In this document: piece after piece, positions 53,279-63,114 of the stretch
Position numbering within the stretch: position 1 is the stretch's first letter
Layout of the letters: each line of letters opens with the position of its first letter
NCBI RefSeq assembly: GCF_017745095.1
Contig: NZ_JAGHZZ010000017.1
Coordinates: 1 to 64,000 of the forward strand
Reading direction: 5' to 3'
Source: Sporocytophaga sp.
GTDB lineage: Bacteria > Bacteroidota > Bacteroidia > Cytophagales > Cytophagaceae
Length of the DNA: 64,000 nucleotides
Notes under the pieces: generated by a model
The model's input: only the letters and a program-made list of their open reading frames with translations
Databases searched by the model: none
What the model was told of the DNA's origin: nothing
Program-made: the position numbers and the translations under genes

Positions 53279-55879
53279 ATGAAAAAACTCAGCTATTTAT
53301 TATTCCTCTTATTGGTTTTAGATTTTTCATTTAATAATTCAGCCAATGCCAAAGCACCTTCTGAGAAAAGCCATGAAACTATTCAGTTAGATAAAAACTG
53401 GGAATTCAGACAAGTTGGTAAGGAGAACTGGTCAAAGGCTTCTGTGCCTGGTTGTGTCCATCAGGACTTGATTGAAAACGGTACTATTAAGGATCCCTTT
53501 TTCAGGTTAAATGAATTCGATGTACAGTGGATAGAAAATGAAGATTGGGAATATAGAACCACTTTCTATGTTTCTAAGGAAATAATAAATCAGGAGAACA
53601 AAGAACTTTATTTTAAAGGGCTCGATACATATGCTGATGTTTATCTGAATGACTCATTGATTTTGTCTGCTGACAATATGTTCAGGTCCTGGAGTGTAGA
53701 ATGCCCCAATCTCAAAGAAGGTAACAACCAATTGAGAATAGTATTCAAATCTCCGGTTAAAATCGGACAGGAAAAATTGAATAAGCTTGGATTCCTAATT
53801 CCTGTTCAAAATGAACAAGCTCCAAAGGGAAAGCAGAACTCGGTAATGACAAGGAAAGCTGCATACCATTATGGATGGGACTGGGGGCCAAGACTTGTAA
53901 CATCTGGAATATGGCAACCTGTTTATCTTCATGCTTGGTCAAAAGGAAGAATCAAAGATGTATTCCTTCAACAGAAGAATGTTTCATCCAAAATTGCCAA
54001 TTATACTGCTACTATAGAAGTTATAGCTACGAAAGTAGGAGCAGGGCATATAGATGTTTCAGCAGATGGAAAGCGCCTTGGTGCTATGAGTGTACAGCTG
54101 AAGAAAGGTATGAATACCTTTCATATGGACCTTTCTGTTAAAAATCCCGAGCTTTGGTGGAGTGCAGGTTTGGGCAAGCAAAAACTATATAATGTTAAGA
54201 CCATCCTGAACATTCAAGGTGCTGAAGCAGATATAAAAGAAACAAAACTTGGGATACGCACATTAAAAGTAATTCAGAAGAAGGATGCTCTTGGCAAATC
54301 ATTTTATGTAGAGTTGAATGGAGTGCCGGTATTTATGAAAGGAGCTGACTATATTCCCGGAGATAATCTGATCACAAGAGTTAGACAGGATAAATACAAT
54401 AGAGTTATTAATGAAGCACTGGATGCCAATATGAACGTGCTTAGAGTATGGGGTGGTGCTGTCTATGAAACAGATCAATTCTACGACTTATGTGCAGAAA
54501 AAGGACTGATTATTTACCAGGATTTTATGTTTGCCTGTAGCATGTATCCGGGCGACGATGCATTTGCGGAGAATATCAGACAAGAAGCAGAAGAACAGGT
54601 TAAACGTCTTAGAAACTATCCTAACATTATGTTATGGGCTGGCAATAACGAAATACTGAATGGCTGGCATGAGTGGAACTATCAGGAACGTTTTGGCTAC
54701 AGCAATCAGCAGAAAGACACGCTTTGGAAATACTATACAAATATATTTTATAAAGTACTTCCCGAAACGGTACAAAAATTTGATCCGGAAAAATTATACT
54801 GGGCTTGTTCTCCTCAATCAGAGCAGGATAAATTGCAGACGCCGTTATCTGGCGACCAGCATTCCTGGTCAGTATGGTTTGGTGAACAGCCATTCTCCAG
54901 CTATGAAGAACAACCAGGACGCTTTATCAGTGAGTATGGATTTCAATCTTATCCATGTATCAATACACTAAAGAAAATAGCTTTAACAGAAGATATGCAA
55001 TGGGATTCGGAGGTATTGCTGAAAAGACAGAGAAGCCCTATGGAGTGGATTGGCAAAGGAATGAATGGTAATCATATGATAGATAGATATATGAAAAAGG
55101 AGTTTAGGACACCAAAAGATTTTGAATCATATATTTATATAAGTCAGCTGCTACACGGACAAGCAATAAAGACTGCCGGCGAAGCGCATAGACGAAATAT
55201 GCCTTATACTATGGGTTCTATGTATTGGCAAATCAACGATTGCTGGCCAACTGTATCCTGGTCTTCTGTCGATTACTTCGGTAATTGGAAAGCCAGCCAT
55301 TACAGAGCAAGAAATGCTTATAAGGATATGATTGTTAGCTTTACTCAGCGCAATGATACTATAAAAGCTTATGTTGTTTCGGATAGATTAAAAAATACTA
55401 ATGCTGAATTGAGGATCAGTGTATATGATTTTTCTGGAAAGCTGATTTTAGCAATACCACAGAAGATAATGATTCCTGGTAATGCTAGCAAAGTGTTTTT
55501 TAAAGATAAATTAGCTGAGTTGTTAAAGGGCAAGAACAAAGAAGATGTTTATATTAAAGCTGAACTGTCTGAAAATGGAAAAGCAATAACGGAGAATAAT
55601 TTCTTTTTGGTTCCTTATAAATCCCTGTCATTGCCTAAGCCAAACGTATTGGTTAAAATATCTCAATCTATCGATACTTATACTATGCAAGTAAGATCTG
55701 ATAAATTCGCTAAAGACGTTTATTTATATTTTGAAGGTTTGGATTGTAATCTGAGTGATAACTTCTTTGATCTGGATGCAAATCAAACCAGAATATTGAC
55801 TTTTAAAATTAATGGAAATCCCTCTGTAGATGAGTTGGAAAAGAAGTTGAAAGTACTTACTGTTGCTGATAGTTATTAA
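53279..55879 (+). CDS. Beta-mannosidase, GH2
   Basis: The 866-residue exported enzyme (signal peptide about 1-24) has the GH2 layout: jelly-roll (about 30-200, with WEFRQVGKENW and VPGCVHQDLI), Ig-like, and TIM barrel. The acid/base Glu458 lies in WAGNNEI and the nucleophile Glu552 in FISEYGFQS, with WGGAVYETDQFYDLC in the barrel. WAGNNEI with a following W-rich turn is characteristic of beta-mannosidases, releasing mannose from the non-reducing ends of beta-mannosides such as mannan oligomers. It has no T9SS tail, so it works in the periplasm on fragments produced outside. Confidence 0.92.
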   Translation: MKKLSYLLFLLLVLDFSFNNSANAKAPSEKSHETIQLDKNWEFRQVGKENWSKASVPGCVHQDLIENGTIKDPFFRLNEFDVQWIENEDWEYRTTFYVSKEIINQENKELYFKGLDTYADVYLNDSLILSADNMFRSWSVECPNLKEGNNQLRIVFKSPVKIGQEKLNKLGFLIPVQNEQAPKGKQNSVMTRKAAYHYGWDWGPRLVTSGIWQPVYLHAWSKGRIKDVFLQQKNVSSKIANYTATIEVIATKVGAGHIDVSADGKRLGAMSVQLKKGMNTFHMDLSVKNPELWWSAGLGKQKLYNVKTILNIQGAEADIKETKLGIRTLKVIQKKDALGKSFYVELNGVPVFMKGADYIPGDNLITRVRQDKYNRVINEALDANMNVLRVWGGAVYETDQFYDLCAEKGLIIYQDFMFACSMYPGDDAFAENIRQEAEEQVKRLRNYPNIMLWAGNNEILNGWHEWNYQERFGYSNQQKDTLWKYYTNIFYKVLPETVQKFDPEKLYWACSPQSEQDKLQTPLSGDQHSWSVWFGEQPFSSYEEQPGRFISEYGFQSYPCINTLKKIALTEDMQWDSEVLLKRQRSPMEWIGKGMNGNHMIDRYMKKEFRTPKDFESYIYISQLLHGQAIKTAGEAHRRNMPYTMGSMYWQINDCWPTVSWSSVDYFGNWKASHYRARNAYKDMIVSFTQRNDTIKAYVVSDRLKNTNAELRISVYDFSGKLILAIPQKIMIPGNASKVFFKDKLAELLKGKNKEDVYIKAELSENGKAITENNFFLVPYKSLSLPKPNVLVKISQSIDTYTMQVRSDKFAKDVYLYFEGLDCNLSDNFFDLDANQTRILTFKINGNPSVDELEKKLKVLTVADSY

Positions 55880-55902
55880 TATGCAAGAGGTATCATTTTC
55901 AT

Positions 55903-55944
55903 AAATAATAAGGCCTTTAATTCAAATTAAAGGCTTTATTATTT
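55903..55944. terminator. Bidirectional terminator after the beta-mannosidase gene
   Basis: AATAATAAGGCCTTTAATT pairs with AATTAAAGGCTTTATTATT around a two- to four-base loop with one bulge, between convergent genes. Confidence 0.85.
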
Positions 55945-55962
55945 ATAATCAGTAATAAGTAT

Positions 55963-56466
55963 TTATTGGTTCTTGTACATTCTGATCATCTCCCCATAGC
56001 CTAGTCCCATAGCCAGGCCATTAACAGACATAGCAATTCTTTTGGTTTTGGTGGCTTCTGTTTTAGCAGATTCAATCCAGTTGGAAAAGTATCTTTGATG
56101 AGATTTTGGTAAGGACTGAAAGAATTTTAAAGCTTTAGGTTCATCTTCCAGGCAAGTCATAAAGTCTTCAGACAATTTTTTTTCTTCTGTATCTAAAGTA
56201 ATTTCTACCACAAGCATCGCACCTTTATTTTTTTTGATTGCTTTTCTTACAGATGCATTTAAAGGCATGATATAATTGCCATTGCCCATTGGCAGAAGGC
56301 TTACACCTTTATATTCATAAGCATCCAATTTGCCTTTTACATTAAAGGATTTTTTATTAGATGGTTGTAATTGTTGAGCTACATCTCTTGGGATCTCTAT
56401 GTAGCTCCAGCCTGTTTTTTCTCCTTTTTCTTCGAACTGGAGGATAACTGTATTAAATTTTATCAA
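55963..56466 (-). CDS. DUF1905/YdeI-family protein
   Basis: The N-terminal part (MIKFNTVILQFEEKGEKTGWSYIEIP to about residue 95) is a DUF1905 beta-barrel. The C-terminal helices (LPKSHQRYFSNWIESAKTEATKTKRI) match the YdeI/OmpD-associated family. Members are small cytosolic proteins, some tied to resistance to cationic peptides or bacteriocins, with no known biochemistry. It stands alone. Confidence 0.85.
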   Translation of the reverse strand: MIKFNTVILQFEEKGEKTGWSYIEIPRDVAQQLQPSNKKSFNVKGKLDAYEYKGVSLLPMGNGNYIMPLNASVRKAIKKNKGAMLVVEITLDTEEKKLSEDFMTCLEDEPKALKFFQSLPKSHQRYFSNWIESAKTEATKTKRIAMSVNGLAMGLGYGEMIRMYKNQ

Positions 56467-56549
56467 TTGAGTTCGTAGGTTTATCAGAACCCAAGATAAA
56501 AAATATGAAGGTAAAATGTGTCGGGTTAAAAAATAAAATTATAAATAAG

Positions 56550-57182
56550 CTATAAATAAGGATTACTGCAGCCCATCACAATCTTTTTTAATTTATCAAG
56601 GTTGACAGTGTCAGTTACATCCGCCGAGAATCCAAGGATATTGGTCTTTCCAGTAATAGGGTTCAGAAATGGAATCTTATGTGTTTTGAAAACATAGGTT
56701 CGTCCATTGGATAATGAAAAGTTTTGATTAGGGAGTTCAATACTTTTATTCTGATTCAAAACCTCTTCATCAGACTTTCTGATTATTTCTATTTGCTCTT
56801 CATTCTGGATAAAGTGTGCATCTTCTTTCCCAATAATTTGTGCCTCATCAAGCCCAAACAGTTCTGCCTCGAGTTTATTTATAAGCAGGTATTTCCCCTG
56901 TTCGTCTTTCAGAAAAACAGGAAAGGGCATGCCTTCAATAATTATTCTTAGGAAATCGTAAGTTTTTTCTTCTTGTGCTGGCATTGGGTTGGCTGAGTTT
57001 TCAATCAGGGATTTAAGTATCGTCTGCTCATATTCATCTGTATGACTAAGCATTAAACTTTTGGCTTTTTCGGTATCCCCCTTTATAATATTTTCGATAG
57101 TGAAGAGGATACTATTAAGCTTATTCTCAAGGAAAGACACCCGTTCTTCTGGAGACATAGACTTGGCAACTTCATTAGTCAT
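56550..57182 (-). CDS. Single PAS-domain protein
   Basis: The 210-residue soluble protein has a helical N-terminus (about 1-70, MSPEERVSFLENKLNSILF) and one PAS domain (about 75-195, IIIEGMPFPVFLKDEQGKYLLINKLEAELFGL, IGKEDAHFIQNEEQ, FKTHKIPF, ILGFSADVTDTV). It ends without an output domain, so it may act by binding another protein or a ligand. It lies near, but is not in an operon with, the LuxR regulator at 57784. Confidence 0.85.
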   Translation of the reverse strand: MTNEVAKSMSPEERVSFLENKLNSILFTIENIIKGDTEKAKSLMLSHTDEYEQTILKSLIENSANPMPAQEEKTYDFLRIIIEGMPFPVFLKDEQGKYLLINKLEAELFGLDEAQIIGKEDAHFIQNEEQIEIIRKSDEEVLNQNKSIELPNQNFSLSNGRTYVFKTHKIPFLNPITGKTNILGFSADVTDTVNLDKLKKIVMGCSNPYL

Positions 57183-57569
57183 AATTCAAATATTTTAGTT
57201 ATTAAATTGCCTCAGATAAGTGAATATCTTTTTATTAAATACTCACGTACAAATGGATCCCCGACAGTAAACAATTACCAATAGAATGATTATTCTATTT
57301 TTGTAATTGTATTTTTCCTCGTTTAAAAGCGTTTTACGATTTAAGAATTTTAGGGGTTTTGTTATATAAAAAAATAACCAGTCAAAGTTTAAATAATTAT
57401 ATTTTTGTTAATTTTCCCTTATAAATAAGGGGGTAAGTCAATTGTAGTTTTATTAAATTGAATTTATTTGTCAAAAAGTTATATTTTTTGAATAAGTAAA
57501 TATTTGTATAAAACAAATATTTGGCTAAAGGCGTAAGAATCCTTCCAAGCTATTAAAATCACAATTACT
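57183..57569. other. Intergenic region without recognisable gene
   Basis: These 387 bases separate divergent genes. They are very AT-rich. A weak hairpin, CCCTTA/TAAGGG (57416-57431), is the only structure noticed. No coding frame looks real. Confidence 0.45.
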
Positions 57570-57755
57570 ATGGAACAGGATGTATTTTTATTACTTAAAG
57601 ATTACTATTCACTCAAGTCAGAAAGACAAAAAATACTTGCTCAATGCTGCCCTGAAAGCAAACAAAACAGACCTAGCGAATTAGATGAGATTGAGCAAAA
57701 AATGCAATCTTTATTTGAAATAATAAAAAAGGATTGCAGGAATTCCTACTACTAG
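57570..57755 (+). CDS. Small protein of unknown function
   Basis: The 61-residue product is hydrophilic and probably helical, with a Lys/Glu/Gln-rich pattern (SELDEIEQKMQSLFEIIKK) that could form a coiled coil. It has two adjacent Cys (QCCPES) and one near the end. I recognise no family. It is preceded by AT-rich DNA and is convergent with the LuxR gene, 28 bp away. Small size keeps confidence modest. Confidence 0.5.
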   Translation: MEQDVFLLLKDYYSLKSERQKILAQCCPESKQNRPSELDEIEQKMQSLFEIIKKDCRNSYY

Positions 57756-57783
57756 CTTCTTATAGCAAATTGATAGGTTTTAA

Positions 57784-58449
57784 TTAAATCAAGTTAAAGG
57801 CCTGAGCAAATTTGGTTAACTCATATTGATTTTGAATCTGCAGTTTATTTCTGATATTCTTACGGTGAGTACTAATAGTTTTCTCTGAAATGTGAAGCAT
57901 CTCAGCAATATCTGCAGATTGTTGACCAATAGCCATAAGCTTTAATATTTCAATTTCGCGATTGGTTAAACTGGAAAATAATTTATGATTATTTCTCAGA
58001 AATGTATTCTCATCCAACAATCTGTCTACTTTAGCATTTACTGAATTCTGAGAATCAATAGGACATGCAATCACTATAACATGGGTAGGTATATCATTTT
58101 CGTCTGAATGAAATATTTTTAATGTACTCAGATACCACGTCCATTCATGGTTTTTACTTTTTCTCACTTGTTGAAAAAATGAAATCAAATCGTTTTCATT
58201 TTTAGATTCAATAAGTTCTAAAATTTTTGATGAATAATCTTTCCAGTCTTCAACATTAAAATATCGATCATTGTATTCAGCATTTTCAATACTTTTAATC
58301 TCTTCAAGATCCACTCCAAGTATATTTAATCCTCGGGGAGACATATATTCGATTTTAAGATCTGATAGATTTTGTATAATGATTACACCTGGAATCAGCT
58401 CTGATGTAGCAATTACGCTTTCAAGCTTTTGCTGAAAAGTAAGACTCAT
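57784..58449 (-). CDS. LuxR-family regulator with PAS-like N-terminal domain
   Basis: From ATG 58449 the 221-residue protein has a PAS-like sensor (VIIIQNLSDLKIEYMSPRGLNILG, a typical PAS start, about 23-46) and a C-terminal LuxR helix-turn-helix: SSLTNREIEILKLMAIGQQSADIAEML and ISEKTISTHRKNIRNKLQ. No receiver domain is present, so a ligand or protein is the probable input. An ATG at 58545 would add 32 residues (MWKRFWWDK...) that look non-coding and were left out. Confidence 0.88.
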   Translation of the reverse strand: MSLTFQQKLESVIATSELIPGVIIIQNLSDLKIEYMSPRGLNILGVDLEEIKSIENAEYNDRYFNVEDWKDYSSKILELIESKNENDLISFFQQVRKSKNHEWTWYLSTLKIFHSDENDIPTHVIVIACPIDSQNSVNAKVDRLLDENTFLRNNHKLFSSLTNREIEILKLMAIGQQSADIAEMLHISEKTISTHRKNIRNKLQIQNQYELTKFAQAFNLI

Positions 58450-58621
58450 AATATATTTTATTCGCCAATCTGACAAAAAGGGGAACCCCTCTTGATTAAT
58501 TAAAAATATTATTTTCAATTTGTCCCACCAAAACCTCTTCCACATCTTTTAATACTTATTTGGAAGGATACATTGGTATTCAAAAATATCATTAAGTTTA
58601 AAGTTAAATAGAATTTTACAA

Positions 58622-59728
58622 ATGCTCATTCATCAAATAGAAATATTTAAATCAAAGATAAAGCTTTTAGAGCCTTTTAAAATTTCTTTGGGCATTTTGG
58701 ATCATGCTGAAAATGTAATTGTCAGAATTACAACTGATATTGGTCTGGTAGGATTTGGAGAATGTAGTCCGTTTAAGACTATAAATGGTGAAAGTATGGA
58801 TACCGGGTTTATTGTAGGGCAATACTTAGGAAAAGCGCTAATTGGGAAAAATCCACTTGAAATCGAAGAGTGTATCAATTTGATGAATAAAGTCATATAT
58901 GCCAATACCAGTATTAAAAGTGCTTTTGATATTGCATTGTATGATATAGCCTCACAGTATGCTAAGGTGCCTTTATACAAATTTCTTGGTGGAAATAATT
59001 CCAAGCAGATTGTAACTGACTATACTATAAGTATCGATGTGGCTGAAAAGATGGCGAATGATGCAGTTAAAATAAAGAACAATGGTTTTAAAGTCATTAA
59101 GGTTAAACTTGGAGGAACCAGAGAAGAAGATATAGAAAGGATAAAACAAATCCGAAATAAAATCGGATATGATATTCCGTTAAGGATTGATGCAAACCAG
59201 GGCTGGGATTGCAAGATGGCTGTTGAAATACTTAAAGATCTTGAGCCGTACAATATACAACATTGTGAAGAACCAATTCCCAGATGGGATTTTATGAACC
59301 TACCTTTCCTTAAGAAAAATAGCCTCATACCAATTATGGCCGATGAATCATGTTGCGATCATAATGACGCTGCAAGACTTATTGATTTGAATGCATGTCA
59401 TCGATTTAATATTAAGTTGGGAAAATCTTCAGGTATTTTTAATGCTTTAAAAATTATAAAACTTGCAGAGAGAGCAGATATTCAAATGCAGATAGGAGGG
59501 TTTTTGGAGTCCAGATTAGGCTTTACTGCTTCTGCACATCTTAGTCTTTCCAATGACAACATAAAATATTTTGACTTTGATACACCTTTGATGTTTGAGG
59601 AAGATCCTGTTAGAGGAGGAATGTTATATGGCCAGAATGGACTTATTACTTTGCCTGACGCCATTGGTTTAGGGGCCTCTGTTGATGAAAGCTACCTTGA
59701 AAATTTACCCCAAGTGGCAATTCATTAA
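58622..59728 (+). CDS. Dipeptide epimerase (L-Ala-D/L-Glu epimerase, enolase superfamily)
   Basis: The 368-residue protein is a muconate-lactonising-type member of the enolase superfamily. It has the acid/base Lys motif IKVKLG (about 157-162), metal ligands in RIDANQGW, HCEEPIP and MADESC, and the second Lys in NIKLGKSSG (about 265). FDFDTPL near the C-terminus is the D-x-D substrate motif typical of dipeptide epimerases, which interconvert L-Ala-L-Glu and L-Ala-D-Glu during murein peptide recycling. Its exact dipeptide specificity is not certain. It starts 172 bp from the divergent LuxR gene. Confidence 0.92.
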   Translation: MLIHQIEIFKSKIKLLEPFKISLGILDHAENVIVRITTDIGLVGFGECSPFKTINGESMDTGFIVGQYLGKALIGKNPLEIEECINLMNKVIYANTSIKSAFDIALYDIASQYAKVPLYKFLGGNNSKQIVTDYTISIDVAEKMANDAVKIKNNGFKVIKVKLGGTREEDIERIKQIRNKIGYDIPLRIDANQGWDCKMAVEILKDLEPYNIQHCEEPIPRWDFMNLPFLKKNSLIPIMADESCCDHNDAARLIDLNACHRFNIKLGKSSGIFNALKIIKLAERADIQMQIGGFLESRLGFTASAHLSLSNDNIKYFDFDTPLMFEEDPVRGGMLYGQNGLITLPDAIGLGASVDESYLENLPQVAIH

Positions 59729-59757
59729 TAAATTAAAAAAAATAAAACTGGTATTGT

Positions 59758-60465
59758 CTATTCAAATTGCTTAAGAGGATCTACTTTCTTTTGGTAATAT
59801 TTTTCAAGTCGTTGCAGAACAAGAATCGATAATATCAGCCATACATATCCGATAGCAAAACCAGCCAGTACATCACTGGCATAATGTACTCCAAGATACA
59901 CTCTGCTTACGCCGATAAGGTGGATGATAAGAAGCAAGATAATTGTAATAATCCACTTCAATCCTTTTTGTGGCACTTCTTTCCATGTAAAATAAATAAG
60001 CAAACCATAAAAGGAAAAAGCAGTCATAGAATGACCGCTTGGAAAGCTTAGGCCTGAAGCCTCTGAAAGCCTCTCCACGATTGGTCTTGGTCGATTGAAT
60101 AGAAATTTAAGGAAAAGATTTAACAACAAGCTACCTATTACTACAACCGGAACTTTTAAGCTATACCAGTGATGTTTCTTTATGAACAGAAAATAAAGAA
60201 GCAAAAGAACAAACATTACAGGTATGAACTCTCTGGAGGCAAGGAAACTCATTGCCTTCATAAAATTGGTCATTGCCGGTGAGGTAAATTGGTGAACCCA
60301 TTGATATACAAAATGGTCGAATTGTTCCTGTTTGTCATAAAACAATTCTTTCACTATCAGTCCAAATAGAAAAATAGAAGCAAAGAAAAGTATCCCTGTT
60401 ATTAAAAACTCAATTGAAAAAAGTGTAATAATGGCAATGGTCTTTCTGTAAACCTTTTGGATCAT
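59758..60465 (-). CDS. PAP2-family membrane phosphatase
   Basis: The 235-residue protein has five or six membrane helices and the three PAP2 phosphatase motifs: KFLFNRPRP (about 112-120), SFPSGHSMTAFSF (about 131-143) and GVSRVYLGVHYASDVLAGF (about 182-200), with catalytic His residues in the second and third. It dephosphorylates a lipid phosphate such as phosphatidic acid, phosphatidylglycerol phosphate or undecaprenyl pyrophosphate; the substrate cannot be fixed. It is convergent with the epimerase gene. Confidence 0.92.
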   Translation of the reverse strand: MIQKVYRKTIAIITLFSIEFLITGILFFASIFLFGLIVKELFYDKQEQFDHFVYQWVHQFTSPAMTNFMKAMSFLASREFIPVMFVLLLLYFLFIKKHHWYSLKVPVVVIGSLLLNLFLKFLFNRPRPIVERLSEASGLSFPSGHSMTAFSFYGLLIYFTWKEVPQKGLKWIITIILLLIIHLIGVSRVYLGVHYASDVLAGFAIGYVWLILSILVLQRLEKYYQKKVDPLKQFE

Positions 60466-60749
60466 AATAAATAAACCTCGGTAATTCTCCTTTGTTTTCA
60501 GTGTTAAATATATGGCAATCTCTTGTCAGATCATCGTTTTCTTATGTGATATTCTTTGTTTCATTGTTTTAAGATTTTATACTGTAAGTTACTTATAAAC
60601 AATGTAATACAAGTTAATATTCTGTGCTCCAACTAAATCGCTTTTTATTAATTCTCTTTTCCCTGAAAAAAATTTCCTCTTTTTAAAATATTTTATTTGG
60701 CAAGCCGTCTATATCCTCAATAAAGGACTGAATAAAATAGAATAGAGCT

Positions 60750-60935
60750 ATGCAAAACAATACCACCCTTTCATTCCCTGAAAATCCAGATGGGATACTT
60801 TCTTTAAATCAAATCATCAACACCGAAATCATTCCGAGATTCAATTACCTGTCTGAAATCATCACTCCAGATGAGGAAGAGCTTGAAGAGCTTGAAATGT
60901 TAAAAGAGATTATACTTGGCTATTTGTTTTTTTGA
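60750..60935 (+). CDS. Small acidic protein of unknown function
   Basis: The 61-residue product is acidic, with a Glu-rich helix (DEEELEELEMLKEIILGYLFF) and no signal peptide. I recognise no family. It is followed by the attenuator-like stem-loops at 60957-61022, of which the second could end its transcript. Confidence 0.45.
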   Translation: MQNNTTLSFPENPDGILSLNQIINTEIIPRFNYLSEIITPDEEELEELEMLKEIILGYLFF

Positions 60936-60956
60936 TACGGGGAGGATTTAAGTGCC

Positions 60957-61022
60957 AAGTAATAAGTATTAAGTCTTATTACTTAAAACTTTTTTGTTGG
61001 TATGATAAAAGTTTTAAGTAAT
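60957..61022 (+). terminator. Overlapping stem-loops with T-run: terminator, possibly switchable
   Basis: ATTACTTAAAACTTTT (60978-60993) is perfectly complementary to AAAAGTTTTAAGTAAT (61007-61022), then TCCC and T6. An earlier segment, AAGTAATAAG (60957-60966), is perfectly complementary to CTTATTACTT (60975-60984), which overlaps the left arm of the terminator. Forming the first stem would break the second. Confidence 0.6.
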
Positions 61023-61061
61023 CCCTTTTTTATTAGTTTACAATCAAAGACGATATTTGAT

Positions 61062-61131
61062 CTGTCGGAAAGACAGAACCATCGATAGAACCACACTCCG
61101 ACAATTAAACATTCCCGGTTGAAAGGAATGC
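61062..61131 (+). other. Further alternative hairpins in the sulfatase leader
   Basis: TCTGTC/GACAGA (61061-61077) forms a compact hairpin with a GGAAA loop. TGTCGGA (61063-61069) can instead pair with TCCGACA (61097-61103). CATTCC (61110-61115) pairs with GGAATG (61125-61130). This leader lies between the small acidic gene and the sulfatase gene; no other feature is seen there. Confidence 0.4.
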
Positions 61132-61260
61132 AGGAATATCTCCATTCATACTCCTGAATACCTTCAGCAAGAATAAGTTTGTATCCTGATTATCTAGAAT
61201 CTTCAGGCTAGGACTTTTTTATGCTGATAAATGCATTTTCAAATTCCTAAATATTATATA

Positions 61261-63114
61261 ATGAAGAGAAAGTTACTTTCAGCTTTGCTGATAAGCGCTA
61301 CGCTACAGTCATTTGCCCAAAATGAAGAACCTCAATGGAACGGGAAAATTAACAAATCCTGGAAAGCTTCAGAACCTCAAAAGGTGGAATATCTTAAGAA
61401 AGCAAAACCAGGCGCCCCAAACGTATTGCTTATATTACTTGATGATGTAGGGTTTGGTGCTACCAGTGCTTTTGGAGGCTTAATTAATACACCTAATTTT
61501 GATAGTCTGGCAAATAATGGATTAAGATATACCAATTTTCATACAGCAGGTATTTGTTCGCCCACACGTGCTGCATTGCTTACAGGAAGAAACCATCATG
61601 CTGTCAAAATGGGATTATTCCCTAATTATCACCTTGGTGCAGATTTCCCAAGCTATGATGGACATATTCTTCCGGAAAACGGAACAATCGCAGAAGTGCT
61701 CAGGGACAATGGATACAGCACTTATCAGCTGGGTAAATGGCACTTAACTCCAGATGAAGAAACTACAGATCTGGGGCCCTTTGTCCGCTGGCCTTCCGGC
61801 AAAGGCTTTGATCATAATTTTGGATTCCTTGGAGGTGCTACTGACCAATACAAACCAGATTTAGTAGAAGATAACCAACATATCAAGCCTGATGGAAGAC
61901 ATCTCAATACACTGCTGACAGATAAAGCAATAAGCTATATTGATAAACAAAACAGTATAGCTCCTGATAAACCTTTCTTTATTTATTATGCTACCGGAGC
62001 TGCTCATGCTCCTCATCAGGTAGATAAAGCATGGAGTGATAAATACAAAGGCAAGTTTGATCAGGGATGGGATGTATACAGAGAACAGGTTTTTGCAAAT
62101 CAAAAGAAGTTAGGAGTTATTCCTGCCAATGCCAAGCTTCCTGACCGTCATCCTTTAATTAAAGCCTGGAAAGATGTTCCTGTTGAAGAGAAAAAATCTT
62201 TTGCGCACTTTATGGAAGTATATGCTGGCTTCCTTGAATATACGGACTATGAAATTGGACGTCTGGTGAGTCATTTGAAAACAACAGGTGAACTCGAAAA
62301 TACTGCTATATTTATCATTATCGGTGACAATGGTGGAAGTAAAGAAGGTTCTGAATATGGAGTAATCACGAAGACCAATCGATTCAGTAATGCTAGCTTT
62401 ACAAGAGATGAATACCGTAAATTTGTATTAAGCGAATTTGATAAGGTAGGAGGTAAAGAGGTAGCAAGTGTTGCAAACTACCCATTAGGCTGGGCTCAGG
62501 CAACCAATACACCTTTCAAACACTGGAAAGGTGATGCCAATTCTGAAGGTGCCACACATAATCCTTTGATTGTCCATTATCCTAAAGGAATAAAAGAGAG
62601 AGGAGTAAGGAATCAATATAGTCACCTGATAGATATCTTTCCTACAATTGAAGAGATTACCGGAGTTCAACAGCCTGAAAATATCCGCGGTTACAAACAA
62701 ACTCCTCTTCAGGGAGCAAGTCTCTTCTATAGTGTAGCCAATGCAAATGCACCTTCAAAACACACGCAGCAGCACTATTGTATTTTTGCCAACAGAGCAA
62801 TTTATAAAGATGGCTGGAAAGCAGCAGCAGCTCACAGACCAACGACACTTGAGTTATTCCCTTATTCTGATGAACCTAAAACTACCCTTGACGGAAACCC
62901 GGATAATGATATCTGGGAGTTGTTCAATCTGAATGAAGATTTTAACGAGCGTGTTGACCTTGCAGCAAAATACCCTGAAAAACTGAATGAGTTAAAAGCT
63001 CTGTTCGATTCGGAAGCTCGCAAGTATAATATTTATCCGCTTATAGACTTTGAACATGCTGCAATCAGACAAAAGCAGCTGTTGCAAAAGCAAATCGAAA
63101 AGCCAAGACAATAG
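61261..63114 (+). CDS. Arylsulfatase (formylglycine-dependent)
   Basis: From ATG 61261 the 617-residue protein has a signal peptide (about 1-19). LLILLDDVGFG (about 56-66) supplies metal ligands, and the CSPTR sulfatase signature at Cys99 (ICSPTRAALLTGR) is the residue converted to formylglycine. GDNGGSKEGSEYG gives the second metal site. The C-terminal half (VYAGFLEYTDYEIGRLVSHL, LWELFNLNEDFNERVDLA) matches long arylsulfatases of the S1 family. It probably removes sulfate from glycans or aryl sulfates in the periplasm. An ATG at 61231 adds ten residues that lengthen the signal peptide without hydrophobic character. No maturase gene is in the window. Confidence 0.92.
   Translation: MKRKLLSALLISATLQSFAQNEEPQWNGKINKSWKASEPQKVEYLKKAKPGAPNVLLILLDDVGFGATSAFGGLINTPNFDSLANNGLRYTNFHTAGICSPTRAALLTGRNHHAVKMGLFPNYHLGADFPSYDGHILPENGTIAEVLRDNGYSTYQLGKWHLTPDEETTDLGPFVRWPSGKGFDHNFGFLGGATDQYKPDLVEDNQHIKPDGRHLNTLLTDKAISYIDKQNSIAPDKPFFIYYATGAAHAPHQVDKAWSDKYKGKFDQGWDVYREQVFANQKKLGVIPANAKLPDRHPLIKAWKDVPVEEKKSFAHFMEVYAGFLEYTDYEIGRLVSHLKTTGELENTAIFIIIGDNGGSKEGSEYGVITKTNRFSNASFTRDEYRKFVLSEFDKVGGKEVASVANYPLGWAQATNTPFKHWKGDANSEGATHNPLIVHYPKGIKERGVRNQYSHLIDIFPTIEEITGVQQPENIRGYKQTPLQGASLFYSVANANAPSKHTQQHYCIFANRAIYKDGWKAAAAHRPTTLELFPYSDEPKTTLDGNPDNDIWELFNLNEDFNERVDLAAKYPEKLNELKALFDSEARKYNIYPLIDFEHAAIRQKQLLQKQIEKPRQ

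Noticed and set aside
58450-58545. N-terminal extension of the LuxR-type regulator from ATG 58545
   Set aside because: The extra 32 residues look non-coding and precede the normal start of a PAS-like domain; ATG 58449 is preferred.
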